Source of the DNA: Streptomyces sp. CB02056
GTDB taxonomy: Bacteria; Actinomycetota; Actinomycetes; Streptomycetales; Streptomycetaceae
Reading direction: 5' to 3'
DNA length: 64,000 nucleotides
Assembly: GCF_001905545.1 (NCBI RefSeq)
Contig: NZ_LIPD01000003.1
Coordinates: forward strand, 779,147-843,146
The notes under the pieces are model-generated. The model was not told the DNA's origin and searched no databases. It saw nothing but the letters and a program-made list of their open reading frames with translations. Positions within the stretch are counted from its first letter, which is position 1; every line of letters starts with the position of its first letter. The position numbers and the translations under genes were made by a program. Below, piece after piece: positions 17,954 to 26,092 of the stretch.

Positions 17954-18175
17954 ATGGACACCAGGTCGGGTCTCACACGGCTGACCAACACGGGCGACGG
18001 CGGTGGCTCGGGGGAGTGCAATCAGAACGACTGTCCCAACGTCTACCGCACCGAGCGGGGGACGTTCGTGATCCAGGGGGCCGTCTCCGGCGCCTTCGCG
18101 CCGCCCGGCGGCGAGGGCCTGGTGGAGATCCCCGAGAGTGTGCTTCGGGAGGCTGTTCGTGCGCTTGGATGGTGA
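17954..18175 (+). CDS. Small Cys-containing protein of the Scr1/DUF6879 module
   Basis: The 73-residue protein has a short N-terminal region, a CNQNDCPNVY pair of cysteines, a conserved-looking RTERGTFVIQG strand, and VEIPESVLREAV at the end. Small proteins with this C-x-x-x-x-CPTVY and GTFVVQG pattern precede DUF6879 and HTH genes in many Streptomyces. The following gene starts inside it, so the three are an operon. Function unknown; a regulatory partner like DUF397 is a reasonable guess. Confidence 0.7.
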   Translation: MDTRSGLTRLTNTGDGGGSGECNQNDCPNVYRTERGTFVIQGAVSGAFAPPGGEGLVEIPESVLREAVRALGW

Positions 18176-18680
18176 GGCCTGGCAAGCCAGGTTCCGTCAG
18201 TTCGAGACGGAGGCTTGGCGGCTTGAGACCCTTCCGGCCTACAGGGTTCCGCAGGAGGAAGAGGAACTGCGAGCCTTTCGAGCCGGTGAACGGATCGACC
18301 CGCATGCGCATTCCAACGAGTACACGGAAGACCTCAAGCGCGTGCGGCGGGAGGGGAAAACCAAGGGGCGGGTGCACATCGTCACGCGACCGCTCTCCGA
18401 ATACCTCCGCTACGAGTTCATGTACTACCTGCCGCATGTGTGGGCCGGCGAGGATGTCCGGATCATGGACGTCACGGATCGGCCCAACCCGTTGGCGGGA
18501 GTCACTGACTACTGGATGTTCGACAAGGCGGAGGTGGTGCTCATGAACTACCTTCCCGATGGAACACAGATCGACCGCACCGTGTTCGAGGGGGATGTCG
18601 ACCCGTTCATCGAATACCAGCGGATCGCCATCGCCGAATCGGTGCCTTTCGAGGAGTACGTGAAGGGAATTGGCGCTTGA
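18159..18680 (+). CDS. DUF6879 family protein
   Basis: The GTG at 18159 has GGGAGG 6 nt upstream and overlaps the preceding gene by 17 nt. The 173-residue product contains FETEAWRLETLPAYRVPQEEEEL, RVHIVTRPLSEYLRYEF, YYLPHVWAGEDVRIMDV and FDKAEVVLMNY, the ordered blocks of DUF6879. Members occur beside Scr1-type HTH regulators. The 3' end overlaps the HTH start by 11 nt. Cytoplasmic; activity unknown. A GTG at 18138 is an alternative start. Confidence 0.85.
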   Translation: MRLDGEAWQARFRQFETEAWRLETLPAYRVPQEEEELRAFRAGERIDPHAHSNEYTEDLKRVRREGKTKGRVHIVTRPLSEYLRYEFMYYLPHVWAGEDVRIMDVTDRPNPLAGVTDYWMFDKAEVVLMNYLPDGTQIDRTVFEGDVDPFIEYQRIAIAESVPFEEYVKGIGA

Positions 18681-19518
18681 TCCGCAGGATCTAGGCCGAT
18701 CGAGTGCGGACCTGGCGGCGATCCTTCAAGAGCTTCGCAAGCGAGCTGGACTCTCCGGGGTCCAGCTCGCTCGGCGTGTCAACATGTCGCAGTCCAAGAT
18801 CTCCAAGATCGAGACCGGCAAGGTCATACCGTCCCTCGTCGATGTCGAACTGATTCTGCGGGCGCTCGACGCGCCGGCGGAGCTGATCGCGCGGGTGACC
18901 GCTCTCGCTCGCATCGCGAACACGGAGTGGCAGGATGCCAAGGCCTTGCGCCGAAAGGGACTGGACAAGAAGCAGGTCGAGCTGGCCGCCCTTGAACGGC
19001 ACTCGACGGAGTTCAGGTACTTCCTGCCGACCATGATCACCGGTCTGCTCGCGACGCCCGAATACATCAGGGCGAGCCTCGCCCTGTTCCCCGGCGATCA
19101 TTCGGAGGCCATCGCCAGGAAGCTGGAGAGGCAGGCCGTTCTCTATGAGAGGGCCAAGAGCTTCACCTTCATCCTGACCGAGCAGGCCTGCCTCTGGCCG
19201 CTCGTCTCGGAACAGGCCATGGCCGTGCAGCTCGATCGACTGGTGTCGGTCTCCCGGTTGCCGAATGTCCGGCTGGGGGTCATCCCCATGGCCGGCCGCA
19301 TGCCATGGGCTCCGCTGAATGTCTTCACGGTCTACGATGCCGTTCTGGCCACCGTGGAAGTGTCCACCGGTGCGCTCGTTTTCCGTGATCCGAGGGATGT
19401 TCAGGAGTATCTGAACGAGTTCGGGAGATTCGAAGGCTACTCGCTCTGGGGTGATGAGGCCCGCGTCAGGCTGGAGGAGTGGGCCGCCCGTTTTCGAGGG
19501 GGCCGGCGAGATCTTTAG
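18670..19518 (+). CDS. Scr1-type HTH regulator with DUF5753
   Basis: The 282-residue protein starts at a TTG overlapping the DUF6879 stop. The XRE HTH (LQELRKRAGLSGVQLARRVNMSQSKISKIETGK) is followed by a DUF5753 domain with FLPTMITGLLATPEYIRASL, SFTFILTEQACLWPL and a C-terminal GYSLWGDEARVRLEEWAARF. It is a second, distinct member of the regulator family encoded at 14864. It probably controls its own operon; the 24-bp motif found on both sides of the operon is a candidate site. Confidence 0.88.
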   Translation: MALDPQDLGRSSADLAAILQELRKRAGLSGVQLARRVNMSQSKISKIETGKVIPSLVDVELILRALDAPAELIARVTALARIANTEWQDAKALRRKGLDKKQVELAALERHSTEFRYFLPTMITGLLATPEYIRASLALFPGDHSEAIARKLERQAVLYERAKSFTFILTEQACLWPLVSEQAMAVQLDRLVSVSRLPNVRLGVIPMAGRMPWAPLNVFTVYDAVLATVEVSTGALVFRDPRDVQEYLNEFGRFEGYSLWGDEARVRLEEWAARFRGGRRDL

Positions 19519-19533
19519 TCGATTTCCGGAATA
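19510..19533. repeat. 24-bp motif, copy 2 (before the Nudix gene)
   Basis: This begins in the last codons of the HTH gene and ends 57 bp before the Nudix ATG. It is followed by ATTTCCGGA and ATTTCCGAA direct repeats. See the copy at 17843. Confidence 0.45.
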
Positions 19534-19590
19534 ACGTTGATGGGATTTCCGAAATTCCCCTAACCTGATTTCTGCATGAAGGGCGGGTCC

Positions 19591-20043
19591 ATGAAGAAGG
19601 TCGCCGTGAAGCTCTGGCGGATCATCCGTGGTCCGATGCAGTGGCGCGTTCTCTGGCTCTGGCACTCGAAGTTCATGGTGGGCGTCACGGGCATCGTGCG
19701 TCACCAGGACGGCCGGGTCTTGCTGCTGAAGCACCGGATGTGGCCGGAGGGCCAGCAGTGGGGCTTGCCGACGGGCTACGCGAACGCGGGCGAGAGCTTC
19801 GAAGACACGATCGTGCGTGAGGTCCGGGAGGAAACGGGGCTCATGGTGAAGGTGTGCGAACTGGCGCACCTGAAGAGCGGCTACAAGCTGCGCGTCGAAG
19901 TCGCCTACGAGGCCTTGTACGTCAGTGGACAGACCAGCGCCCCCTCGTTCGAGATCCTGGAGGCTCAATGGTTCTCACCGGACGAACTCCCCGACGGATT
20001 GCAGGAATCGCACCGGCAGTTGATCAGCCGTCGACGTCGCTGA
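19591..20043 (+). CDS. Nudix hydrolase
   Basis: The 150-residue protein has a complete Nudix box: G-5x-E-7x-REVREE-T-G, seen as GYANAGES followed by IVREVREETGL. This binds Mg and hydrolyses nucleoside diphosphates linked to another group. A first strand VGVTGIVRHQDGRVLLLKH and a late EAQWFSPDEL fit the fold. A basic N-terminus (VKLWRIIRGPMQWRVLWLWHS) is a longer lead-in than usual. ATG 19591 has a GGGCGGG site; ATG 19576 is an alternative. The substrate is unknown. Confidence 0.88.
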   Translation: MKKVAVKLWRIIRGPMQWRVLWLWHSKFMVGVTGIVRHQDGRVLLLKHRMWPEGQQWGLPTGYANAGESFEDTIVREVREETGLMVKVCELAHLKSGYKLRVEVAYEALYVSGQTSAPSFEILEAQWFSPDELPDGLQESHRQLISRRRR

Positions 20044-21060
20044 CCCTCGGCCGCTCGCTCACGCCCTCCTGCCTGGGCCCGAACGAGCACCTGGCGGGCA
20101 GCCCGGACGAACGGGCTGAACTGGCACATCTCCTGGCCGTACGGCGGGCGACCGCCGCACTCGGCCAGGCGCACCCGCACATCGCGTTCTCGCTCCTGCA
20201 CTGGGTTGTCGAGGCGTGGCAGGACGAGGGGGCCCGGGAGGTGTTCCGGCAGGGAGCGGCTCTTCTGGCTGATCGCTACCGTGAATTGGGGCTGGACCGG
20301 ATGCTGCCGATCGACCGGGTGTGGGTGGGGGTGCGTTCGACGCGCCCGGACGCGTTCGGCGGTTTCCACCACCCGAATCAGGGCTACCGGCATGTGCAGT
20401 TGGCGTCGGTGATCACGAGGTACGGCCGGCTGAGTGATCCTCGATGGGCGTCGCCGGAACTCGTGGCACTCGACCTACTGCGGTCCTACGCCCATGACTG
20501 CCTGCACTGGGGCTCGTTCCGGGAGTACCGGCTCCGGGACGGCCAGGTGGTTCGTAGCCGTTACGGGATCAACTGTGTGGACGCGGAAGGGCGTACGTAC
20601 TCGGCGAGGGACGGCGATGGAGCCTCCTCGACGCGGAATCTCGGCATCATCATGGAGGGGGCCACCGACCGGGAAGCACGGTCGATCGCCGCTGCGGTGG
20701 CCGATCTCCTCGGCATCGCCGAGCGCATCGAACCGGATGACCGTCTGGCCTTCCGAGACACCACCGGGCAGTTGGAGGCGGTCGACTTCGACCGTGTCGC
20801 CGGGTGTTGCCACCGACTTCCATCAGGCCCTGGCCGGATACGAGTGTGGCGTCGGCATGAGGTACCAGTGCTTCCTCACCGATACGGGTGGAACCGCTGC
20901 GAACACCCTGCACGCACTCATCCTCTCCGCCATGATCAGCGGAGACCTGTCCTGCCTGACCGACTGGCTCGACCAGCGGTACGGGCCGGAGGCGTTCCGT
21001 CGGCGTTTCCGCTCGCCGGTCTACACGGGGCCGGACCCCGGCAAGCAGGTCTCCCCCTGA
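19968..21060 (+). pseudogene. Uncharacterised gene split by a +1 frameshift
   Basis: One frame runs from the Nudix overlap (ATG 19968 behind GGAGG, or a later non-ATG start near 20042) to about 20800. It encodes a soluble protein: AHPHIAFSLLHWVVEAW, GGFHHPNQGYRHVQLASVI, SYAHDCLHWGSFREYRL, RYGINCVDAEGRTYSARDGDG. After VDFDRVAG the reading continues one base later (GVATDFHQALAGYECGVG ... DPGKQVSP) to a stop at 21060. One extra G in GCCGGG explains it. His-rich HHPN and HDCLHW suggest a metal site, but I recognise no family. It may be a dead gene or a sequencing error. Confidence 0.65.
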
Positions 21061-21116
21061 GGTGAACCCCAGTGGGCTGCTGCCATCTGCGACTACTTGG
21101 AAGGGGTCCGTCAGGC

Positions 21117-22220
21117 ATGACGACTGTCCTCCACAGCGAAGACCAACTCCTGCGGGCGCGGGTCGCGTTGGCCTCGGAGATCGAGCGGGTGAGCGCGGTG
21201 CTGTCGTCGCGGGTGGTCGAGGCGTTCCTCAATGTGCCGCGGCATCCGTTCGTTCCGGTGTTCTACCGGGAGGAAGGGGGTGTGCACCGCCCCTGGCCGG
21301 CCGGTGAGGCGTGGCTGCGGGAGGTGTACGCGGACCGGGTGCTGGTCACCGAGGTGGGCGGCGTGCATGCGGAGGATGCCGGGCCGGACGGCGTCCGCGG
21401 GGTGGCGACCTCATCCTCCACGCTGCCGAGCCTGATGGCCGACATGCTGGACGCGCTGGATGTCCGGCCCGGGGAGCGGGTGTTGGAGGTCGGGACGGGG
21501 ACGGGCTACAACGCCGCTCTGCTCTGCCACCTCGCGGGGGCGGCCCACGTCACGACCGTCGACCGTACCGAGCACCTGGTGGCGACCGCCCGTGCCCGGT
21601 TGGGCGAGGCCGGCTTCGCGCCCGTCGTGGTCCAGGCTGATGGAGCCGACGGGTACCCGCCGGGGGCGCCGTACGACCGGATCATCGCCACCTGTGGTGT
21701 CCGTCGCGTGCCCCGGGCGTGGCTCGACCAGTGCGCGCCGGGCGGCCTCATCGTCGCCCCGCTGGGCGGTGCGGTGGCCAGGCTCACCAAGGTGTCGGAC
21801 GGGCGCGCGGTCGGGCGGTTCCTGCCCCGTCCGGCGGCCTTCATGCCGTTGCGCGGCGGGAAGGAGAGCGGGCGGGAGGTGCCGGGCCCGCAGGCGGATA
21901 GCCGGATGACGGAGACCAACTCGCAGGTCCTGGACGACCCGGGGTTCGCGTTCTGGGCCGACCTCCACCTCGGTCCCACCGTCGTCCGGGACGGCCACGT
22001 CCTTCGCGATGTCGCGGACGGTTCGACCGCCCACGCGCACGGCGGCACCGTCGCCCGCAGCGGCCCCCGCGACCTCTGGCGAGCGGTCGAAGCCGCCCAC
22101 CGGAGCTGGCTGGGCCAGAACCGCCCCCGCCGTGAGTGGTTCACGGTCGAAGCCGGGCCGGAGGGGCAGTTCGTGAGCTACTCGGCACCGGACGGCAGCG
22201 TGACCCGCTGGGCGCTCTGA
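21117..22220 (+). CDS. PIMT-like SAM-dependent methyltransferase
   Basis: The 367-residue protein resembles protein-L-isoaspartate methyltransferase. The N-terminal VVEAFLNVPRHPFVP is the family's lead-in, then GVRGVATSSSTLPSLMADML (the SSSxP substrate loop), motif I VLEVGTGTGYNAALL binding SAM, YDRIIATCGVRRVP, and GGLIVAPLGG. The C-terminal about 140 residues are an extension beyond classical PIMT, as seen in actinobacterial PIMT-like enzymes that modify peptides or of unknown role. No lanthipeptide or other precursor gene is nearby. Confidence 0.82.
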   Translation: MTTVLHSEDQLLRARVALASEIERVSAVLSSRVVEAFLNVPRHPFVPVFYREEGGVHRPWPAGEAWLREVYADRVLVTEVGGVHAEDAGPDGVRGVATSSSTLPSLMADMLDALDVRPGERVLEVGTGTGYNAALLCHLAGAAHVTTVDRTEHLVATARARLGEAGFAPVVVQADGADGYPPGAPYDRIIATCGVRRVPRAWLDQCAPGGLIVAPLGGAVARLTKVSDGRAVGRFLPRPAAFMPLRGGKESGREVPGPQADSRMTETNSQVLDDPGFAFWADLHLGPTVVRDGHVLRDVADGSTAHAHGGTVARSGPRDLWRAVEAAHRSWLGQNRPRREWFTVEAGPEGQFVSYSAPDGSVTRWAL

Positions 22221-22252
22221 GCGAACAGGAAGTTGTGGAATCCGGGCGGTGC

Positions 22253-22687
22253 TCAGTCGAGGCAGAACTCGTTGCCCTCGACGTCCTGCATCGAGAGGCA
22301 CGACTCGTTCTCCTCGTCGGCGACCAGCAGCTGGACGCGGGTCGCGCCGAGGGCGACCAGTCGGGCGCACTCGGCCTCCAGGGCCGCGACGCGCTCCGCG
22401 CCGACCAGGCCGGTGCCGGCCCGTACGTCGAGGTGCACCCGGTTCTTGACGACCTTGCCTTCGGGGACGCGCTGGAAGTACATGCGCGGGCCGGCACCCG
22501 TGGGGTCACTGGCGGCGAACCACGAGCCCCGCTTCTCGGGCGGCAGCGAGCGCTGGTAGTCGTCCCAGGTGTCGAACCCCTCCGGCGTGGACGGCGGGAC
22601 GTACCCCAGGGCCTCGCACCAGAAGCGGCCGACGCGCTCGGGCTCCGCGCAGTCGAAGGTGACCTGGAACTGCTTGATCGATGCCAT
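22253..22687 (-). CDS. VOC family protein
   Basis: The 144-residue protein has a glyoxalase-like fold: IKQFQVTFDCAEPERVGRFWCEALGY at the start and VHLDVRAG in the middle. CLSMQDVEGNEFCLD at the end carries the terminal Glu. The Asp-for-His at the first position (TFDCAEP) and DDYQRSLPPEKRG insert match the Streptomyces glyoxalase-like domain group often linked to drug binding. The ligand is unknown. It is convergent with the methyltransferase. Confidence 0.85.
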   Translation of the reverse strand: MASIKQFQVTFDCAEPERVGRFWCEALGYVPPSTPEGFDTWDDYQRSLPPEKRGSWFAASDPTGAGPRMYFQRVPEGKVVKNRVHLDVRAGTGLVGAERVAALEAECARLVALGATRVQLLVADEENESCLSMQDVEGNEFCLD

Positions 22688-22756
22688 CGGGCCACCATAG
22701 CCATGACAAGAAGGTCGCACCGCTCAATTTCCGGCACCGCACAGGGGGGGAGAACG

Positions 22757-22794
22757 ACGTCGCCCCGCCGAGCCGGTGCTCGACGGGGCGACGT
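22757..22794 (-). terminator. Terminator of the penicillin-binding protein gene
   Basis: ACGTCGCCCCG and CGGGGCGACGT pair over 11 bp, with five more inner pairs (CGAGC/GCTCG) after one mismatch. It lies 39 bp beyond the minus-strand stop at 22833. Confidence 0.7.
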
Positions 22795-22832
22795 GCGGGC
22801 GACGTGCGAGGCGACGCGAGGGGAACGCGGCG

Positions 22833-25067
22833 TCAGGGCTGCTGGTCGTTCTCGGTGGTGGTCGCCGGGCCCGCCGGGGCGGTCGCCTGGCCGCCGGGGG
22901 CGCCGGTGCCGGTGCCGGACGGGGTCTTGTTCGGGTCGGTCCGGGGGGCCGGGTCGGGGATGTCGGCCATCGGCAGGGACTGCTTGGGGGTGCCGCGCAG
23001 GGCCTGGTTCATGGCGTCCCGCCAGATCGGGCCGGGGCCGTCGGCGCCGAACACCTCGGCCCGGTACTTCCCGTTGATGGTGATGTTGCGCATCTCGACG
23101 CCGCCCTGGGGGCCGCCGATCCAGACGGCGGTGGCGAGTTGGGGGGTGTAGCCGTTGAACCAGGCGGCCCGCTTGCGGTCCGAGGTGCCGGTCTTGCCGG
23201 CGATCTGGCGGTTGTCGTCCAGGCTGAGCGCCGCGCCGGTGCCGTTGTTCTCGGTGACGCCGTTCAGGACGGTGTTCAGCGCCCGTGCCGTCGAGTCGGA
23301 GAACGCCTTCTCGCACTGGGAGGACGGGACGGGGACGTCCTTGCCCTCCACGGTGGTGATCCGGTTGATGGCGACCGGGGCGCAGTGGGTGCCCTGGGCG
23401 GCGAAGGTCGCGTAGACGTTGGCCATGGTCAGCGGGCTCATCTCCTCGACGCCCAGGGCCATCGCGGGGACCTCCTCCAGGGGCTTGCCGCTGGCCTTGG
23501 TGGTGATGCCGAGCTTGTTGGCCATCTGCTTGACCGCGCAGAGGCCGATCTCCTGCTCCATCTGGATGAAGTAGGTGTTGACCGAGAGGGCCATCGCCAT
23601 CTTCAGCTGGTACGGGCCCTTCTCGCTCGCGGACTCGTTGGGCACCACCGTCCTGGGCCGGGCCTCGTTCTTCCAGGTGCCCTCGCAGGTCTTCATCGTC
23701 GGGTACTCGAGCTTGTTCGGGGACGAGTACTCCTGGGTCGCCGGCAGGCCCGCCTCCAGGGCCGCGGCCGCGACGACCGGCTTGAAGGTGGAGCCGGGCT
23801 GGAAGCCGTTGCCGCCGCCCATCGCCGCGTCGACGTTGAGGTTGACGACGGTCTGGTTCTGGTTGGTGTCCAGGCCGTACGGGCGGGTCTGGGCCATGGC
23901 GAGGATCTTGCCGGTGCCGGGTTCGACCATGGAGGCGGCGGCGGAGACGCTGTCCGTGACCCGGACGTTGCTGCTCACCGCGTTCTGGGCGGCGGCCTGC
24001 TTCTCCGGGTCCAGCGTGGTGTAGATGTTCAGGCCGCCCTGGTTCCAGAACTTCTTGCGCTCGTCGGAGCTCTGGCCGAAGGCCGGGTCCTGCTTGACCA
24101 CGTGGCGCACGTAGTCGCAGAAGAAGCCCATGCCGGCCTGGGCGGTGATGCAGCCGTTCTGCGGCGCCTTGTAGTTCAGGCCGAGCGGGGCGGCCTTCGC
24201 CTCCTTCGCCTGCTCGGCGGTGATGTGCTTGTTCTCCAGCATCTTGTCGATGACGGTGTCGCGGCGGTTCTGCGCGGCCTGCGGGTGCAGCTTCGGGTCG
24301 TACTGGGACGGGTTCTGCACCAGCCCGGCGAGCGTCGCCGCCTCGGCGACGGTGAGGTCCTTGTTGCTCTTGCTGAAGTAGCGCTGGGAGGCGGCCTCCA
24401 CCCCGTAGGCGCCGTTCCCGTAGTACGTGATGTTGAGGTAGTTGGTGAGGATCTGCTCCTTCGGCACCTCCTCCTCCAGCTTGATCGCGACCTTGAGCTC
24501 CTGGATCTTGCGGCCCAGGGTCTTGCGCTGGGCCTCCAGGACGGCGTCCCGGTCGTCGCCGGCCTGCTCGACGTTGACGTTCTTGACGTACTGCTGGGTC
24601 AGCGTGGAGGCGCCCTGGGAGGCGGTGCCGCTCTCCGCGTTCTTGCTGATCGCCCGGAGGACGCCCTTGAGGTCGACGGCGCCGTGCTCGTAGAAGCGGG
24701 CGTCCTCGATGTCGACCTGGGCCTGGCGCATGAACGGCGACATCTGCTCGGCGGTGATGACGGTGCGGTCGCGCTCGTAGACCTTGGCGATCAGGCCGCC
24801 CTTGGCGTCGAAGATCTGCGTCGCCTGGGTGAGCGGCGGGGTCTTGAAGTCGGACGGGACGTCCTCGAACCCCTCCGCCGTGCTCTTGGCCGTCAGCCCG
24901 ATGCCGCCGGCGACGGGTAGGACCAGGCCTGCCAGCAGCACACCGGACACGACGCTCACCCCCAGGAAGGTCGCACCGAGGCGGGCCAGCCGGAGCGGGG
25001 CCTTGCGGGACGGCTGGAGGTCCGCGTTCTCGGAGGAACTCCATATCGGGGGGAGGTTCGATGCCAT
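22833..25067 (-). CDS. Bifunctional class A penicillin-binding protein
   Basis: The 744-residue protein polymerises glycan strands and crosslinks peptides outside the cytoplasmic membrane. It has a cytoplasmic tail, one membrane helix (31-57), and a GT51 domain with catalytic Glu121 in IEDARFYEH, then GASTLTQQYVKN (152-163) and EQILTNYLN. A transpeptidase follows with the nucleophile motif S426-TFK429, S495-V-N497 and K625-TGT. The C-terminus is Pro/Thr/Gly-rich and disordered. All key residues are present, and the length is usual for Streptomyces class A PBPs. It stands alone with its own terminator. Confidence 0.95.
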   Translation of the reverse strand: MASNLPPIWSSSENADLQPSRKAPLRLARLGATFLGVSVVSGVLLAGLVLPVAGGIGLTAKSTAEGFEDVPSDFKTPPLTQATQIFDAKGGLIAKVYERDRTVITAEQMSPFMRQAQVDIEDARFYEHGAVDLKGVLRAISKNAESGTASQGASTLTQQYVKNVNVEQAGDDRDAVLEAQRKTLGRKIQELKVAIKLEEEVPKEQILTNYLNITYYGNGAYGVEAASQRYFSKSNKDLTVAEAATLAGLVQNPSQYDPKLHPQAAQNRRDTVIDKMLENKHITAEQAKEAKAAPLGLNYKAPQNGCITAQAGMGFFCDYVRHVVKQDPAFGQSSDERKKFWNQGGLNIYTTLDPEKQAAAQNAVSSNVRVTDSVSAAASMVEPGTGKILAMAQTRPYGLDTNQNQTVVNLNVDAAMGGGNGFQPGSTFKPVVAAAALEAGLPATQEYSSPNKLEYPTMKTCEGTWKNEARPRTVVPNESASEKGPYQLKMAMALSVNTYFIQMEQEIGLCAVKQMANKLGITTKASGKPLEEVPAMALGVEEMSPLTMANVYATFAAQGTHCAPVAINRITTVEGKDVPVPSSQCEKAFSDSTARALNTVLNGVTENNGTGAALSLDDNRQIAGKTGTSDRKRAAWFNGYTPQLATAVWIGGPQGGVEMRNITINGKYRAEVFGADGPGPIWRDAMNQALRGTPKQSLPMADIPDPAPRTDPNKTPSGTGTGAPGGQATAPAGPATTTENDQQP

Positions 25068-25450
25068 TCCGGAATGCTAACCCTTGGAAGTCTCCGGTCG
25101 AACGGTTTTTCGCGTGCGGCTGTCACGGCTCTGCAACAGGCTCCGGGGTCGATTCCCGGGGGGTGAATCGCATACGTACCGAATGAATTCGGGGGAATTC
25201 GGCGGCCGGCCTCCGACTCGGTCCGCCCCGCCCCGCCCCCGGCCGCCCTGGTCCGCCCCGTCTGCGGCGCCCCTCCCGTGGCCCGCCCCCTACCAGGTTG
25301 ATGCCGTGAGCGGGCCGAAAGGTTGCGGCGCCCGGACGGTCAGGTGCCCCGACGGTCAAGTGCCGCGGACGGTCAGGTGCCCCGGACTGGCAGCGCCGCT
25401 GCGGCCGGGCCAGGCTGGTGGGGACGGACCGCCCAGCCGAGGAGGCAGCT
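25068..25450. other. Divergent intergenic region, PBP / zinc finger gene
   Basis: This 383-bp gap has no convincing ORF. It contains a Pro/Arg-coding low-complexity GC stretch (25205-25290) and the triple direct repeat at 25335-25381. Promoters for both divergent genes must lie here. Confidence 0.5.
25335..25381. repeat. Three direct repeats GACGGTCAGGTGCC
   Basis: Copies start at 25335, 25351 (one mismatch, GACGGTCAAGTGCC) and 25368. The regular 16-17 bp spacing and position 70-116 bp before the zinc-finger gene suggest iterated binding sites. Confidence 0.55.
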
Positions 25451-25804
25451 ATGACCGGCGAGCCGATCCCGGGAATCGACCCCGCCGCGGTGCCCAGCGG
25501 CGACGGCTGCGCGGAGTGCCTGGCCGGCGGCGGATGGTGGTTCCACCTGCGCCGCTGCGCGGCCTGCGGCCACATCGGCTGCTGCGACTCCTCCCCCGCC
25601 CAGCACGCGACGAAGCACGCGCGCCAGGCCGGCCACCCGTTCCTGGTCAGCTTCGAGCCCGGCGAGGAGTGGTTCTGGAACCTGGACACCGGCGAGTACT
25701 ACGAGGGCCCGCCGCTGGCACCCCCCACCGCCCACCCGGTCACCCAGCCCACCCCGGGCCCGGCCGGCCGGGTCCCCGTCGACTGGCAGTCGCAGCTGCA
25801 CTGA
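25451..25804 (+). CDS. UBP-type zinc finger protein
   Basis: The 117-residue protein begins after an excellent GGAGG site. GCAECLAGGGWWFHLRRCAACGHIGCCDSSPAQHATKH gives the Cys/His ligand pattern of a UBP/ZnF-ubiquitin-binding finger (C-x2-C, C-x2-C, H and C positions), followed by HARQAGHPFLVSFEPGEEWFW. Actinobacterial versions are single-domain proteins of unknown partner; ubiquitin is absent, though the fold binds C-terminal peptides. The C-terminus is Pro-rich. It is a single gene with its own terminator. Confidence 0.88.
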   Translation: MTGEPIPGIDPAAVPSGDGCAECLAGGGWWFHLRRCAACGHIGCCDSSPAQHATKHARQAGHPFLVSFEPGEEWFWNLDTGEYYEGPPLAPPTAHPVTQPTPGPAGRVPVDWQSQLH

Positions 25805-25874
25805 CGGTCCCCACCGCGACGGCCACCGCCTCCTCCCCGTACGAGGCGGTCGGCCGACGGCGACCGCACCGTTC

Positions 25875-25906
25875 CGGCGGCCCCTCGCACCGCGCAGGGG
25901 CCGCCG
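25875..25906 (+). terminator. Terminator of the zinc finger gene
   Basis: CGGCGGCCCCT and AGGGGCCGCCG form an 11-bp perfect stem with a 10-nt loop. Confidence 0.7.
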
Positions 25907-25916
25907 ACCCCTGTCC

Positions 25917-25970
25917 GCCGTCCGCCCGGCCGCCGTCCGCCCGGACACCGGCCGCCGTCCGCCCGGACAC
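25917..25970. repeat. Three direct repeats GCCGTCCGCCCGG
   Basis: Copies start at 25917, 25932 and 25954; the last two extend through GACAC. They sit between the terminator and the synthetase gene, 120-175 bp before its start codon. Confidence 0.55.
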
Positions 25971-26092
25971 GAGGGAAAACCCCGCGACTCCCACGGGCTT
26001 GATCCTCTACGGTGAACGCGCCCAGGGCGGCCGTTTACCGCCCGTCGACGTGGCGCGACCAACGCGCCCGCAAACCCGGGGAGTTCCCTGTC

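Noticed and set aside
21117..22220. FxLD-type lanthipeptide cluster methyltransferase
   Set aside because: No precursor peptide, dehydratase or cyclase gene is nearby; only the PIMT-like fold is supported.
25805..26092. T-box or other tRNA-sensing leader before the aspartyl-tRNA synthetase gene
   Set aside because: The hairpin is explained as the terminator of the zinc finger gene, and no T-box sequence or specifier loop is visible.
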